Source of the DNA: Acetatifactor sp.
GTDB taxonomy: Bacteria; Bacillota; Clostridia; Lachnospirales; Lachnospiraceae
DNA length: 64,000 bases
NCBI GenBank assembly: GCA_022511465.1
Contig: JAFLRM010000012.1
Span: 1 to 64,000 of the forward strand
Direction: 5' to 3'
The stretch's first letter is position 1, and every line of letters begins with the position of its first letter. Shown piece by piece: positions 43,551-51,660 of the stretch. The notes beneath the pieces are model-generated. The model was not told the origin of the DNA. It ran no database searches and saw nothing but the letters and a program-made list of their open reading frames with translations. Both the position numbers and the translations under genes were made by a program.

Positions 43551-44090
43551 ATGAAGTATGTATGTCAGGTATGTGGCTATGTTCACGAAGGAGATGCTGC
43601 ACCCGCTGAGTGCCCTATCTGCCATGCTCCCGCTGAGAAGTTTACCGTTCAGAGCGGTGACAAGACTTGGGCTGCTGAGCATGTAGTAGGCGTTGCAAAG
43701 GGTGTTCGCGAGGATATTGTGAAGGATCTGCGCGCTAACTTTGAAGGTGAGTGCTCCGAGGTTGGTATGTATCTTGCTATGGCAAGAGTTGCTCACAGAG
43801 AAGGTTATCCCGAAATTGGTCTGTACTGGGAGAAAGCTGCTTTCGAGGAGGCAGAGCACGCTGCTAAGTTTGCTGAGCTTCTGGGCGAGGTTGTCACCGA
43901 CTCCACCAAGAAGAATCTGGAGATGAGAGTGGATGCTGAGAACGGCGCTACCGCCGGCAAGACCGATCTGGCTAAGAGAGCAAAAGAGCTGGGCCTGGAT
44001 GCGATCCACGACACCGTACATGAGATGGCTCGTGACGAGGCAAGACACGGCAAGGCATTTGAGGGTCTGCTGAAGAGATATTTTGGCTAA
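43551..44090 (+). CDS. Rubrerythrin, reverse domain order
   Basis: 179 residues from [16 protein letters not shown] with AAGGAG upstream. An N-terminal rubredoxin-like iron site (CQVC...CPIC, residues 5-24) precedes a ferritin-like four-helix domain with Glu/His ligands ('[19 protein letters not shown]', '[16 protein letters not shown]', '[16 protein letters not shown]'). That order is opposite to classic rubrerythrin and defines the reverse type, which reduces hydrogen peroxide (and oxygen) with NADH-derived electrons in anaerobes. Codon use is strongly biased, as in highly expressed genes. Confidence 0.94.
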   Translation: MKYVCQVCGYVHEGDAAPAECPICHAPAEKFTVQSGDKTWAAEHVVGVAKGVREDIVKDLRANFEGECSEVGMYLAMARVAHREGYPEIGLYWEKAAFEEAEHAAKFAELLGEVVTDSTKKNLEMRVDAENGATAGKTDLAKRAKELGLDAIHDTVHEMARDEARHGKAFEGLLKRYFG

Positions 44091-44129
44091 ACATAATTAT
44101 CTAAAAGAGTGCATATAATGAGGCTTATT

Positions 44130-44165
44130 AAGAGGTCAGGTGAATTTTCATCCGACCTCTTTTTT
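44130..44165 (+). terminator. Terminator after rubrerythrin
   Basis: AAGAGGTCAGG pairs with CCGACCTCTT around a short loop, followed by TTTTTT. It ends the perR-rubrerythrin unit. Confidence 0.88.
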
Positions 44166-44206
44166 AGTAAAATATTAATGATGCAAACGCCTCATCTTAA
44201 ATTCCC

Positions 44207-46495
44207 TTATCTTGTTTTCATATTCGCCTGTAACAATGACTCTATTTTATCTTGTAGAGTTTGTTGCGTTTCTAACATTTTGTTTATATCTAATTTTTGA
44301 TTTCCTTTCTGGATTTCTTCCACCCTGATCTTTAGCCCCTTATTTAAGTTTATCAAAGCAATTTTATAAAGTAACAACTGCATACTCAATTTATTTGTTT
44401 GCTCTGCCATCTGGATATAACTGTCACATAAACCTAAATATGTAACAGATAAGTCATCTGGAAATATAACTGTAATAAGTTGAGTTCTTATTCGCTCTGC
44501 CTTTCTGTAATAATAAATTGCCATTTCCGTTTTCTTTAAGCTATAGCATATTACAGCCATATTATTATATGCAGATGCCAGATTGGGATGCAGCGTACCG
44601 CTAAAAATATGTTCAAACATTTGGATTGACTTTTTCTCATATTTTTGTGCAGAAAGCAAAAGATTACTTCTTTTTTGCTTATCTTCCTCTTTTAACTCCG
44701 TCCACATCCCCTGATATAATAAAGCTAAATTGCCGGTAGTCTCGGCAATGTGTTTTTGATTTTTTAATTTTTTTCTTAACCTATAAGCTTTCAAATAATC
44801 TGCTTCGGCTTCTTTGTCATTAAAATCATAATAGTTAATGTATCCCCTGTGATTATAGGCTGATGCTAAAAGAACCTCCGAATTATTTTGTTCTTCTTCA
44901 AGCTCTATTGCCAAATCAACATATTTTCTCGCCGCCGCCAATTCACCAAACTGACCATAAAGCATGGAAATATTGTATGCTGCCTGTGATATTACAGGAC
45001 TTTTTACTCCAGATAGAAAATCCAGAATGGTCTCAGCAAAAGAGATATATAGCTTAGATTTCTCTATATCAGGATTTTCTTTGTATGTAATCTCCTTTTC
45101 AATTTCTCCCAGTAGCTGCAAAATACCATCATTGGGTATATCCAGACTTCTTTTTACAACTTCTTTAATGACGGGATGCATATAATATCCATTTTCACTG
45201 TTCTCAATCCACGCGTACTTTATCAAATAATTAATATTATAATTATTCTGTAGTTTGAGCCATCTTTTCAATTCAAATGGAATCCATTGTACCGGCAAAA
45301 TAGCCATACAATATAAAATTCTTTTCTGAACATCATTTAATTTTGTAAGACTAAAGGTTCTGCACAAATGCCCTATTAAAGTATCTTCTTTATTCTCTAC
45401 GGAAGCTATACCTTGCAAATCAAAACCCTCTTGGATTAAGTGATTTTCCAATTCCTTCAGGGAAAAATTCTCTGCTGCCCCTATTTTTCCTAATATTTCA
45501 AGAACTAAAGTATGCTTGCCGGATCGCGCAACTATATTTCTTATTCGAGCTTCATCATATTCCCTCTGATAATATTTATAAAACAATTCTATGCATTGCT
45601 CTTCACTCAAGTAATCGATTGGCACTACTTCATAATGGGAGTATTTCTCAATACGCGATGTACAAACGATATTACATCTTGCATTAGCCAAATGTGATAA
45701 ATATTCTTCTTCCTCTTCCGTCACATTCAAATTATCAATAAAAATAATTGCATCTTTTTCTATATCTTGTTCTATAAAGATTGTAAACCTCTTTTCCCAA
45801 TCAGGCCCGTCTTTGGGATAAAATAATTGATTCTTTATATCATCTAATAGATTTTTACCGTTGTACACAACCCAGGCCAGGGAACGATCATTTGCTCCAT
45901 TATTAATTTCATGAAAAACCCGTCTGCACACAGTAGACTTTCCGATTCCTCCTATACCATTGACTAAAACCAGCTTTTTCGTTTCTCTAAGTTTGTCCAA
46001 AATTATTCTGCTCTCTTCCCGGTCCAGATATTCTTCTGGCGGCAAGGGCGGCTTTGCAGTTAAAATTCTTGGATAAACAGCATGTGTGAGATATCTATGC
46101 TCTCTACTTTTCATTAAAATATAGTCTCTTAAAATAGTTAATTCTTCTTCAGAAATAACTCTGTCTATTAGATCCAGCCATTCTATTAATTCTTTCTTAT
46201 CGAATTTCAAATAAACGCTTGTTTTTAATATGTTTATGAGTGTTTCTTCCGAAAGAAGATCATTCTGTTGAGATATTTTAACAAAGAATTGTTCAAAGCA
46301 ACTATTATCATATTCAAAATGATATTTTTGGCTAAATCTTTCCAGTGACTTATCAATACAATAGATAAATTGTTCTTCTATGTTGTTTCTCTTAGAATTT
46401 AATGCAGAAGAAACTATAGATAAAATATTATCAATAGCATACTCTTTCATACAGTCTAATAATATTCCACTTATGAGTGTTGAAGTTATTTTCAT
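44207..46495 (-). CDS. STAND/NB-ARC-type NTPase with TPR repeats
   Basis: 762 residues from MKITSTLISGILLDCM (AAAGGTG upstream). Residues 1-150 are an unrecognised helical N-domain. The P-loop 'LVLVNGIGGIGKSTVCRR' is near 180, Walker B 'DAIIFIDNLNV' near 247, sensor 'NIVCTSRIEKYSHYEVVPID' near 285, then a winged-helix-like region ('LNDVQKRILYCMAILPVQWI'). The C-terminal 250 residues are TPR units ('LASAYNHRGYINYYDFNDKE', 'LASAYNNMAVICYSLKKTEM'). This is the architecture of signal-transducing STAND ATPases, including some antiphage and regulatory proteins. No nuclease or TIR motif is seen. It is AT-rich and stands alone with its own promoter. Confidence 0.85.
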   Translation of the reverse strand: MKITSTLISGILLDCMKEYAIDNILSIVSSALNSKRNNIEEQFIYCIDKSLERFSQKYHFEYDNSCFEQFFVKISQQNDLLSEETLINILKTSVYLKFDKKELIEWLDLIDRVISEEELTILRDYILMKSREHRYLTHAVYPRILTAKPPLPPEEYLDREESRIILDKLRETKKLVLVNGIGGIGKSTVCRRVFHEINNGANDRSLAWVVYNGKNLLDDIKNQLFYPKDGPDWEKRFTIFIEQDIEKDAIIFIDNLNVTEEEEEYLSHLANARCNIVCTSRIEKYSHYEVVPIDYLSEEQCIELFYKYYQREYDEARIRNIVARSGKHTLVLEILGKIGAAENFSLKELENHLIQEGFDLQGIASVENKEDTLIGHLCRTFSLTKLNDVQKRILYCMAILPVQWIPFELKRWLKLQNNYNINYLIKYAWIENSENGYYMHPVIKEVVKRSLDIPNDGILQLLGEIEKEITYKENPDIEKSKLYISFAETILDFLSGVKSPVISQAAYNISMLYGQFGELAAARKYVDLAIELEEEQNNSEVLLASAYNHRGYINYYDFNDKEAEADYLKAYRLRKKLKNQKHIAETTGNLALLYQGMWTELKEEDKQKRSNLLLSAQKYEKKSIQMFEHIFSGTLHPNLASAYNNMAVICYSLKKTEMAIYYYRKAERIRTQLITVIFPDDLSVTYLGLCDSYIQMAEQTNKLSMQLLLYKIALINLNKGLKIRVEEIQKGNQKLDINKMLETQQTLQDKIESLLQANMKTR

Positions 46496-46573
46496 ATTGC
46501 ACCTTTCTGGAGATGACGTATTATTTGTATCCTCAATGCGGCATCCGTATATTGTATTAGTTTGCTTTGTACC

Positions 46574-46602
46574 ATTATATATCAATAAATGCCACTATTC
46601 AA
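46574..46602 (-). promoter_or_regulatory. STAND gene promoter
   Basis: On the minus strand TTGAAT (46602-46597) and TATAAT (46579-46574) are 17 bases apart, giving a leader of about 75 bases. Confidence 0.7.
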
Positions 46603-46625
46603 CACGCCCTGCGTGTTTGGCACTA

Positions 46626-46654
46626 TTGCACAGTGTATTTCCCTATGCTAGAAT
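46626..46654 (+). promoter_or_regulatory. Promoter of decayed nucleotidyltransferase
   Basis: TTGCAC (46626-46631) and TAGAAT (46649-46654) are 17 bases apart, upstream of the GGAAGGA site at 46670-46676. Confidence 0.6.
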
Positions 46655-46684
46655 AGAAACAAATTATTTGGGAAGGAACAATAT

Positions 46685-47108
46685 ATGGCAAGTACAAGTG
46701 TAGAATCACTATTCGAAGAATTTAAAAAACTTCCCGGCGTGGAAGCCATTGCACTGGACGGTTCCAGAGCTTCCGACAATTATGACGAAAAATCAGATTA
46801 CGATGTCTATGTATACTGTAAAGAACCGGTTTCGGAGGAAGCGCGAACAGCAATATTGTCTAAATCTTGTCAGCATCAACCACCGTGTAACCGAATTTAT
46901 GGCCTCCTACTTTGACATAATTTTTGCTCTAAACGAGCTTACGCATCCCGGGGAGAAACGACTGATCGACCTCTGCGAGCAAAATTGTAAAATACTGCCT
47001 GACAACTTTCGGCACAACTTACAGTGCTTATTTACAGATATGTTTGTAGATCCGGAAATGGTTGCCGCAGATATTGACGTAATTATTGATGAGCTTGAAA
47101 AGATTTGA
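46685..47108 (+). pseudogene. Nucleotidyltransferase/DUF4037 gene with internal deletion
   Basis: The first frame gives an MNT-type start: 'LPGVEAIALDGSRASDNYDE' then 'KSDYDVYVYC', with the GS...D.D motif (GG altered to DG). It shifts after 'EEARTAILSK' into nonsense and stops at 46915. A second frame then resumes with 'LVSINHRVTEFMASYFDIIF' through 'ADIDVIIDELEKI' and stops at 47108, the normal C-terminal end of the family. About 100 residues between the two halves are missing compared with intact relatives as I remember them, so a deletion with a frameshift has disabled the gene. Confidence 0.8.
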
Positions 47109-47172
47109 CCGCCATATCATATATAACAGAATTAATAGTTTGTGTCACAGCACCCTTTTAAAATTTTTTCAC

Positions 47173-47201
47173 TTTACGAATTGCAAATTTTCTTATATTA
47201 T
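47173..47201 (+). promoter_or_regulatory. Promoter of FecR/cyclase unit
   Basis: TTTACG (47173-47178) and TATTAT (47196-47201) are spaced by 17 bases, about 50 bases before the GTG start. Confidence 0.65.
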
Positions 47202-47253
47202 GTATTATGGATTTATGTGAAGATTACAGCCTGATAAATAAGGAGAAAAAGCC

Positions 47254-48552
47254 GTGAAAAATACAAAAAACATAAAAATAATAGGTGGGGCTGCGGCCGT
47301 TTTGGCGGTACTGGTCATCGCCATAGTCATAACCCTTGGACGAAACAGCGGAAGTGAAGTCTACCGCGATATTTCCATTTTTGAGTTGAATGCTTCCGCA
47401 ACCGTTAACAGAGGCGGCACTGTGCTGGACGCCTATGAGGGTATGCGGTTGGAGAATGGTGACACTATTCGAGTGGCAGACAACGGTTATCTGCGGTTGG
47501 TTTTGGACGGCGATAAGTATGCCACCTTGGAGTCCGGCACCGAGATCCGTCTCAATGCCACCGGCGACAATAAGAACAGTAAGACGGAGATCGTCCTGAT
47601 AAACGGCGCGGTTTTGAATGAAATTAACAACAAATTAAATGCTGACTCCTCCTATGAGCTCAGCACACCCACCTCCGTCATGGCAGTGCGCGGCACAGTA
47701 TTCAGGGTAGCCATGACCACAGAGGGCGAAGCCAGCCATGCAGAGTTGATCGTGCTGGATGGTCAAGTGGCTGCAGCTCCTGTTTTGGCTGACGGTACTA
47801 TTGGAGACGATGTTCTGGCAAATCCCGGCGAGGCCGTAACTTTTGACCGGCCGGATGCCCAGTCTGACCCTATTTGCACACAGACAGAAATCTCCTATGA
47901 GAACTTACCTGCGGAAACCTTGGCACGCATTCGGGAACTTTATGTGAACGGCCGTCTGGATGATCTCTCTATTACAGCAGAGGAATTAGAACGGCTCTAC
48001 GAAAACGCAACCGGCACGCAGTCCGCTGACAACAATGTTGAAGAACAGCAACCTGCGGCTTCTGAACCCCCAGAGACCTCCGGGACCGCAGAAGCTTCCG
48101 CATCTTCGGTTGCCCCTGAAAATACGACTACAACACCATGGCCGTCCTCTTCTGCCCGCCCTGCAGTGCCGATTCCTTCCACACAAACAAACGATACTAA
48201 TTCTGCCAAAATTGACAATAGTGTCACAGATTACGAAGACAAAGATTCTACAGAAGACGATAGAGAAAACGATACTGAGAATAATGTTGGGGATAAGGAT
48301 CATAATCCATCTAGTCCCACCGACCCAGGCGATCATTGTCCCAGCCCTACCGTATACACCATCACCTTCTTGGATGCGAATGGCGATTTATTTGGTACTC
48401 AGCGCGTAGTTTCCGGTGCACAGGCTCAGAGACCTCTGCTGTCCCCTGCCTCCTCCGGTTCTAACCCCAGTCCTAACTGGTGCGATGCGCAGGGCAAGGT
48501 GTTTGATTTTAACACTGCAATTACAAAAAACCTGACGCTCTATTACCGCTGA
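47254..48552 (+). CDS. FecR-domain surface protein with InlB-type repeat
   Basis: 432 residues with a GTG start 6-7 bases after AAGGAG. One N-terminal span (about 8-30) anchors a FecR domain (about 45-210): 'ASATVNRGGTVLDAYEGMRL', 'GDTIRVADNGYLRLVLDGDK', 'YELSTPTSVMAVRGTVFRVA'. A disordered Ser/Thr/Pro and Asp/Glu-rich stretch (about 255-365) leads to a Listeria-Bacteroides-type repeat ('YTITFLDANGDLFGTQRVVS'). It precedes the cyclase by 38 bases and may supply an external input. FecR modules bind outside ligands and signal through partners. Confidence 0.87.
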   Translation: MKNTKNIKIIGGAAAVLAVLVIAIVITLGRNSGSEVYRDISIFELNASATVNRGGTVLDAYEGMRLENGDTIRVADNGYLRLVLDGDKYATLESGTEIRLNATGDNKNSKTEIVLINGAVLNEINNKLNADSSYELSTPTSVMAVRGTVFRVAMTTEGEASHAELIVLDGQVAAAPVLADGTIGDDVLANPGEAVTFDRPDAQSDPICTQTEISYENLPAETLARIRELYVNGRLDDLSITAEELERLYENATGTQSADNNVEEQQPAASEPPETSGTAEASASSVAPENTTTTPWPSSSARPAVPIPSTQTNDTNSAKIDNSVTDYEDKDSTEDDRENDTENNVGDKDHNPSSPTDPGDHCPSPTVYTITFLDANGDLFGTQRVVSGAQAQRPLLSPASSGSNPSPNWCDAQGKVFDFNTAITKNLTLYYR

Positions 48553-48590
48553 CCGCAGCCAGAACTCTTTTTTAAAGGAATTTGTAGCTT

Positions 48591-50372
48591 ATGAAGAAAC
48601 GAATTGTCCTGCAGGTTTTTCTGACGCTGGCCGTCAGCTTCCTCATCAGCTTTTATGGTATTTTTTCCGCCGTTGACCGCTGGGCCATGGACGCTGTCTA
48701 TCAGACGCCCACCGGCACCAACAACGACATCCGTATTATTGCCATAGACGAAAAGACCCTGACTGCATATGGCCCCTTCTCCACATGGTCCAGAGAGCGA
48801 TCGGCAGAATTGATCACCCTGTTGAACGGCTCGGAGGAGAGCAAGCCTGCCGTCATTGGCTTCGATATTATGTTTATCGGGGAGAGCAATCCCGCGATTG
48901 ACGCTCTTTTGGCGGATGCCTGCGAAGGCTCCGACAATGTTGTGACGGCGGTAAATATCGTCAATGAGACGGTGCTGGAGACAGGCGAAGACAATCAACT
49001 ATGGGAGAACAGACTGCACATTTCTGCTGTAGAGCTGCCCTACGAAGCACTTTTAGCCAACTCCTACATTGGTTTTGCCAACACCGCGCCGGACAGCGAC
49101 AGCTATATCCGGCGCGCCATTTTATATCGAACATACGAGGGGGAACGCATCCCCAGCCTTTCCTCCGCCGTGTACCAGATCTATTGTGAAAAGAAGGGCA
49201 TCACTCCTGTCTGGCCTACTCTTGGAAACTATCAGGAATTTCTCTTTGGCTACTCCGGCAAGCCCGGCAGCTATGAGACGGTTTCCCTGGTGGACGTGCT
49301 GAACGGCACAGTGGATGCCAGAACCTTTCGGGACTGCATTGTGCTGGTGGGCGCTTACGCTCCCGGGATGCAGGATGCGTACAACACGCCGGTTGAACGC
49401 TCTGCACAGATGTACGGAGTGGAGATACATGCTAACCTAATCGAGGCCCTTATGGAAGGACATACCGGTCAGGAGGCTGATAAACTGGCGACAGCGGCAG
49501 CGATCGCGCTGCTCGCCGCTCTCTATTACCTTTTATTAAAGAAGACCCGCATCGTTTCCGGAGCCTTTGTGGGTGTCGGCATGATCGGTGTCTGGATGTT
49601 TGCGGGAAAGCTTCTGTACGATCAGGGAACAGAGCTGTCACTGCTCACATTGCCGCTTCTTTTGCTTTTGATTTATCTGATTGAGCTGGTGACTGGCTAT
49701 ATCGAGGAGCGCGTCCGACGAGGAAGGGTAGTAAATGCTTTCAAAAAATATGTGGCGCCTCAGGTGGTGGACAAACTGGTAAAGCAGGACAAGTTTGAGG
49801 TTTCGCTTGGCGGAGAAAATCGTGACATTGCTGTCATGTTTGTGGATATCCGAAATTTTACCACCATGTCGGAGACACTGGAGCCGGAACAGGTGATGGG
49901 GATTTTGAACGAATATCTGGAACTTACTACCGATGCCATCTTCCGACACGGTGGGACGCTGGATAAATTTATCGGTGATGCCACTATGGCAATCTTTAAC
50001 GCGCCTTTCGACTTAGACGACTATGTCTTTGGGGCGGTACAAGCCGCCAGAGAGATCATAGACGGCACGGACGAATTAAATGACCGATTGAAGAAGCAGT
50101 TTGGCAGGACGGTCAGCTTTGGAATCGGCATCCACTGCGGCCCCGCTATCGTGGGAAATGTGGGCTGCGGCTTCCGAATGGATTATACCGCAATCGGCGA
50201 CACGGTCAACACTGCCTCCCGCCTAGAGGGAAGCGCAGAGTCCGGACAGATTCTGATCAGCGAGGATGTATACCAAAGATTACAAGAACGTATTCTTGTC
50301 AAAGAGATTGGCTCGCTCCACTTAAAGGGCAAGCAGAACGAATTTATGGTGTACGAAGTGAGCAAACTGTAA
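48591..50372 (+). CDS. CHASE2-domain class III adenylate cyclase
   Basis: 593 residues. A signal anchor is followed by an extracellular CHASE2 domain (about 30-290, 'DIRIIAIDEKTLTAYGPFST', 'VIGFDIMFIG', 'GRTFRDCIVLVGAYAPGMQD'-type ending), then three spans (about 300-370) and a cyclase domain (about 400-585). The metal Asps are in 'VMFVDIRNFT' and 'FIGD', Lys in 'GTLDKFIGD' and Thr in 'DYTAIGDTVNTASRLEG' mark ATP specificity of class IIIb, and Asn/Arg of the transition state are present. It should make cAMP in response to an external cue passed through CHASE2. Confidence 0.93.
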   Translation: MKKRIVLQVFLTLAVSFLISFYGIFSAVDRWAMDAVYQTPTGTNNDIRIIAIDEKTLTAYGPFSTWSRERSAELITLLNGSEESKPAVIGFDIMFIGESNPAIDALLADACEGSDNVVTAVNIVNETVLETGEDNQLWENRLHISAVELPYEALLANSYIGFANTAPDSDSYIRRAILYRTYEGERIPSLSSAVYQIYCEKKGITPVWPTLGNYQEFLFGYSGKPGSYETVSLVDVLNGTVDARTFRDCIVLVGAYAPGMQDAYNTPVERSAQMYGVEIHANLIEALMEGHTGQEADKLATAAAIALLAALYYLLLKKTRIVSGAFVGVGMIGVWMFAGKLLYDQGTELSLLTLPLLLLLIYLIELVTGYIEERVRRGRVVNAFKKYVAPQVVDKLVKQDKFEVSLGGENRDIAVMFVDIRNFTTMSETLEPEQVMGILNEYLELTTDAIFRHGGTLDKFIGDATMAIFNAPFDLDDYVFGAVQAAREIIDGTDELNDRLKKQFGRTVSFGIGIHCGPAIVGNVGCGFRMDYTAIGDTVNTASRLEGSAESGQILISEDVYQRLQERILVKEIGSLHLKGKQNEFMVYEVSKL

Positions 50373-50402
50373 TGCATTACTGTTAACTGACATCAGGCAC
50401 GA

Positions 50403-50427
50403 AAAGGGAGCGCTATGCAGCGCTCCC
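50403..50427. terminator. Bidirectional terminator between convergent genes
   Basis: GGGAGCGCT pairs perfectly with AGCGCTCCC around a four-base loop. A TTTT follows on the minus side, and the hairpin begins at the last base of the TAG of the secreted protein gene. Confidence 0.85.
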
Positions 50428-50921
50428 TAATCAATGGTTATAGTAAAAGTGAGTGTGTCGGTGTATTTTCCTGCATAGAAAGCATTGTCTTTTTCCAGCT
50501 CTGTGACAAAATAGAGTACCACCCAGCCCGAACCCTCGCCGGCCTCAACGGTCAGTATATTAATATCATTCTCCCCCAGAGTATAGTCATAATTAACCCT
50601 AAGATCATAATCAATATATGCTTCGCCATTTCTCATCTGAAAGGTATTAAGGCTTGCAACATTAACATTAAGGATACTTCCTTCATTGAGTGACACATTG
50701 TCTACCAGAAGTCCTCTTTCAACTGTTTTTTCAGCATCAGTAAAAGTTACGCTTGCGGGAATCGTCACTGTATAGGTTACTCCCATGTTATAATCCACGG
50801 TAATTTTTCCGCTTTTTTCTTCGGAATCCTGTGTTATTATCTCATCTTCAGCCGCCAGTGAAATAATTGGCATCCCCAGAGCAATTATAGCAAGCATGAT
50901 AACCGATAATATTTTTATCAT
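50427..50921 (-). CDS. Secreted beta-rich protein
   Basis: 164 residues with a cleavable signal peptide ending near 'ISLAAED'. The mature part is beta-rich: 'KITVDYNMGVTYTVTIPASV', 'GLLVDNVSLNEGSILNVNVA' and the ending 'AGKYTDTLTFTITID', a pattern seen in WxL-like and camelysin/TasA-like surface proteins of Firmicutes. No sortase signal or metalloprotease motif is present. It is transcribed 57 bases after the gene at 50979-51503 and probably with it. Confidence 0.75.
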   Translation of the reverse strand: MIKILSVIMLAIIALGMPIISLAAEDEIITQDSEEKSGKITVDYNMGVTYTVTIPASVTFTDAEKTVERGLLVDNVSLNEGSILNVNVASLNTFQMRNGEAYIDYDLRVNYDYTLGENDINILTVEAGEGSGWVVLYFVTELEKDNAFYAGKYTDTLTFTITID

Positions 50922-50978
50922 TATAATCCCCCTTTCTTATAAACTTTATTACTATCTTGTCTCACTTAAAAATCTCCC

Positions 50979-51503
50979 TTATTTAACAATCAGCCGGATT
51001 CTCATATCGGCATTATTGGTGAGCGTCCTCTCCTCGTTCATACGATATGGCTGAACATGAATTACTGCTTCATACACCCCCTTTTCGAACTCGCGGGAAA
51101 GTGTAATCCGGTTAATGTGCTTTCCCGGCTGAACAAGCCCAGAGGTATACAACACCTCGTAACCCTGCTCGTTGTTATTGTAAAGCCTAAGTTCAAAGGT
51201 CAGGTAATACAGCCCCTCATTTTCTTGAGGATTATAAAAATCAACTACTACTTCTTTTTTGTTGGCAGGGATAGTCATAGATTCTTGACCCGAGATTGCC
51301 ACGCCCTGCTCCGCAGTATCAGCATTTTCACGTGACACAATGTCCTCCGCATTCGGATCAATTACCAGCCCCACTCCTCCGCCTGAATCTCTGTTTGAAA
51401 CAGCGTTTTCTCTTCGTAAACACCTTATGCCTGTCACTATTCCGCACACTAAGAAAATCAATAAAAGCAGAAAAACGACTTCTTTTTCACATTTCCTGTT
51501 CAT
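50979..51503 (-). CDS. Membrane-anchored immunoglobulin-like surface protein
   Basis: 174 residues from MNRKCEKEVVFLLLLIF (AAGGTGA upstream). One span (about 8-26), a short linker of about 50 residues, then a beta-sandwich-like domain ('VVVDFYNPQENEGLYYLTFE', 'LVQPGKHINRITLSREFEKG', 'YEAVIHVQPYRMNEERTLTN'). It looks like a partner of the secreted protein next to it. No family name can be given. Confidence 0.7.
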   Translation of the reverse strand: MNRKCEKEVVFLLLLIFLVCGIVTGIRCLRRENAVSNRDSGGGVGLVIDPNAEDIVSRENADTAEQGVAISGQESMTIPANKKEVVVDFYNPQENEGLYYLTFELRLYNNNEQGYEVLYTSGLVQPGKHINRITLSREFEKGVYEAVIHVQPYRMNEERTLTNNADMRIRLIVK

Positions 51504-51615
51504 TGGTTCACCTTCTTTCAAAATTGTTATATACTCATCCTCCTGGTTTATAATATGTCAAAATATGACAGGCGCTACTTACATATGACATTTTTCTCAT
51601 CGATGAAAATTAATC

Positions 51616-51660
51616 AAAAAAAACTGCCGCACTTTCGATCTCTCAATCGTCAGTGCGGCA
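51616..51660 (-). terminator. Terminator of the HD-GYP gene
   Basis: On the minus strand TGCCGCACT pairs with AGTGCGGCA (one mismatch) around a 20-base loop, followed by TTTTTTT. Its left arm lies inside the last codons of the gene. Confidence 0.85.

Noticed and set aside
46600-46625. ACACGC/GCGTGT inverted repeat between the divergent promoters as an operator
   Set aside because: The stem is only about seven pairs and no related copy was found, so it may be chance.
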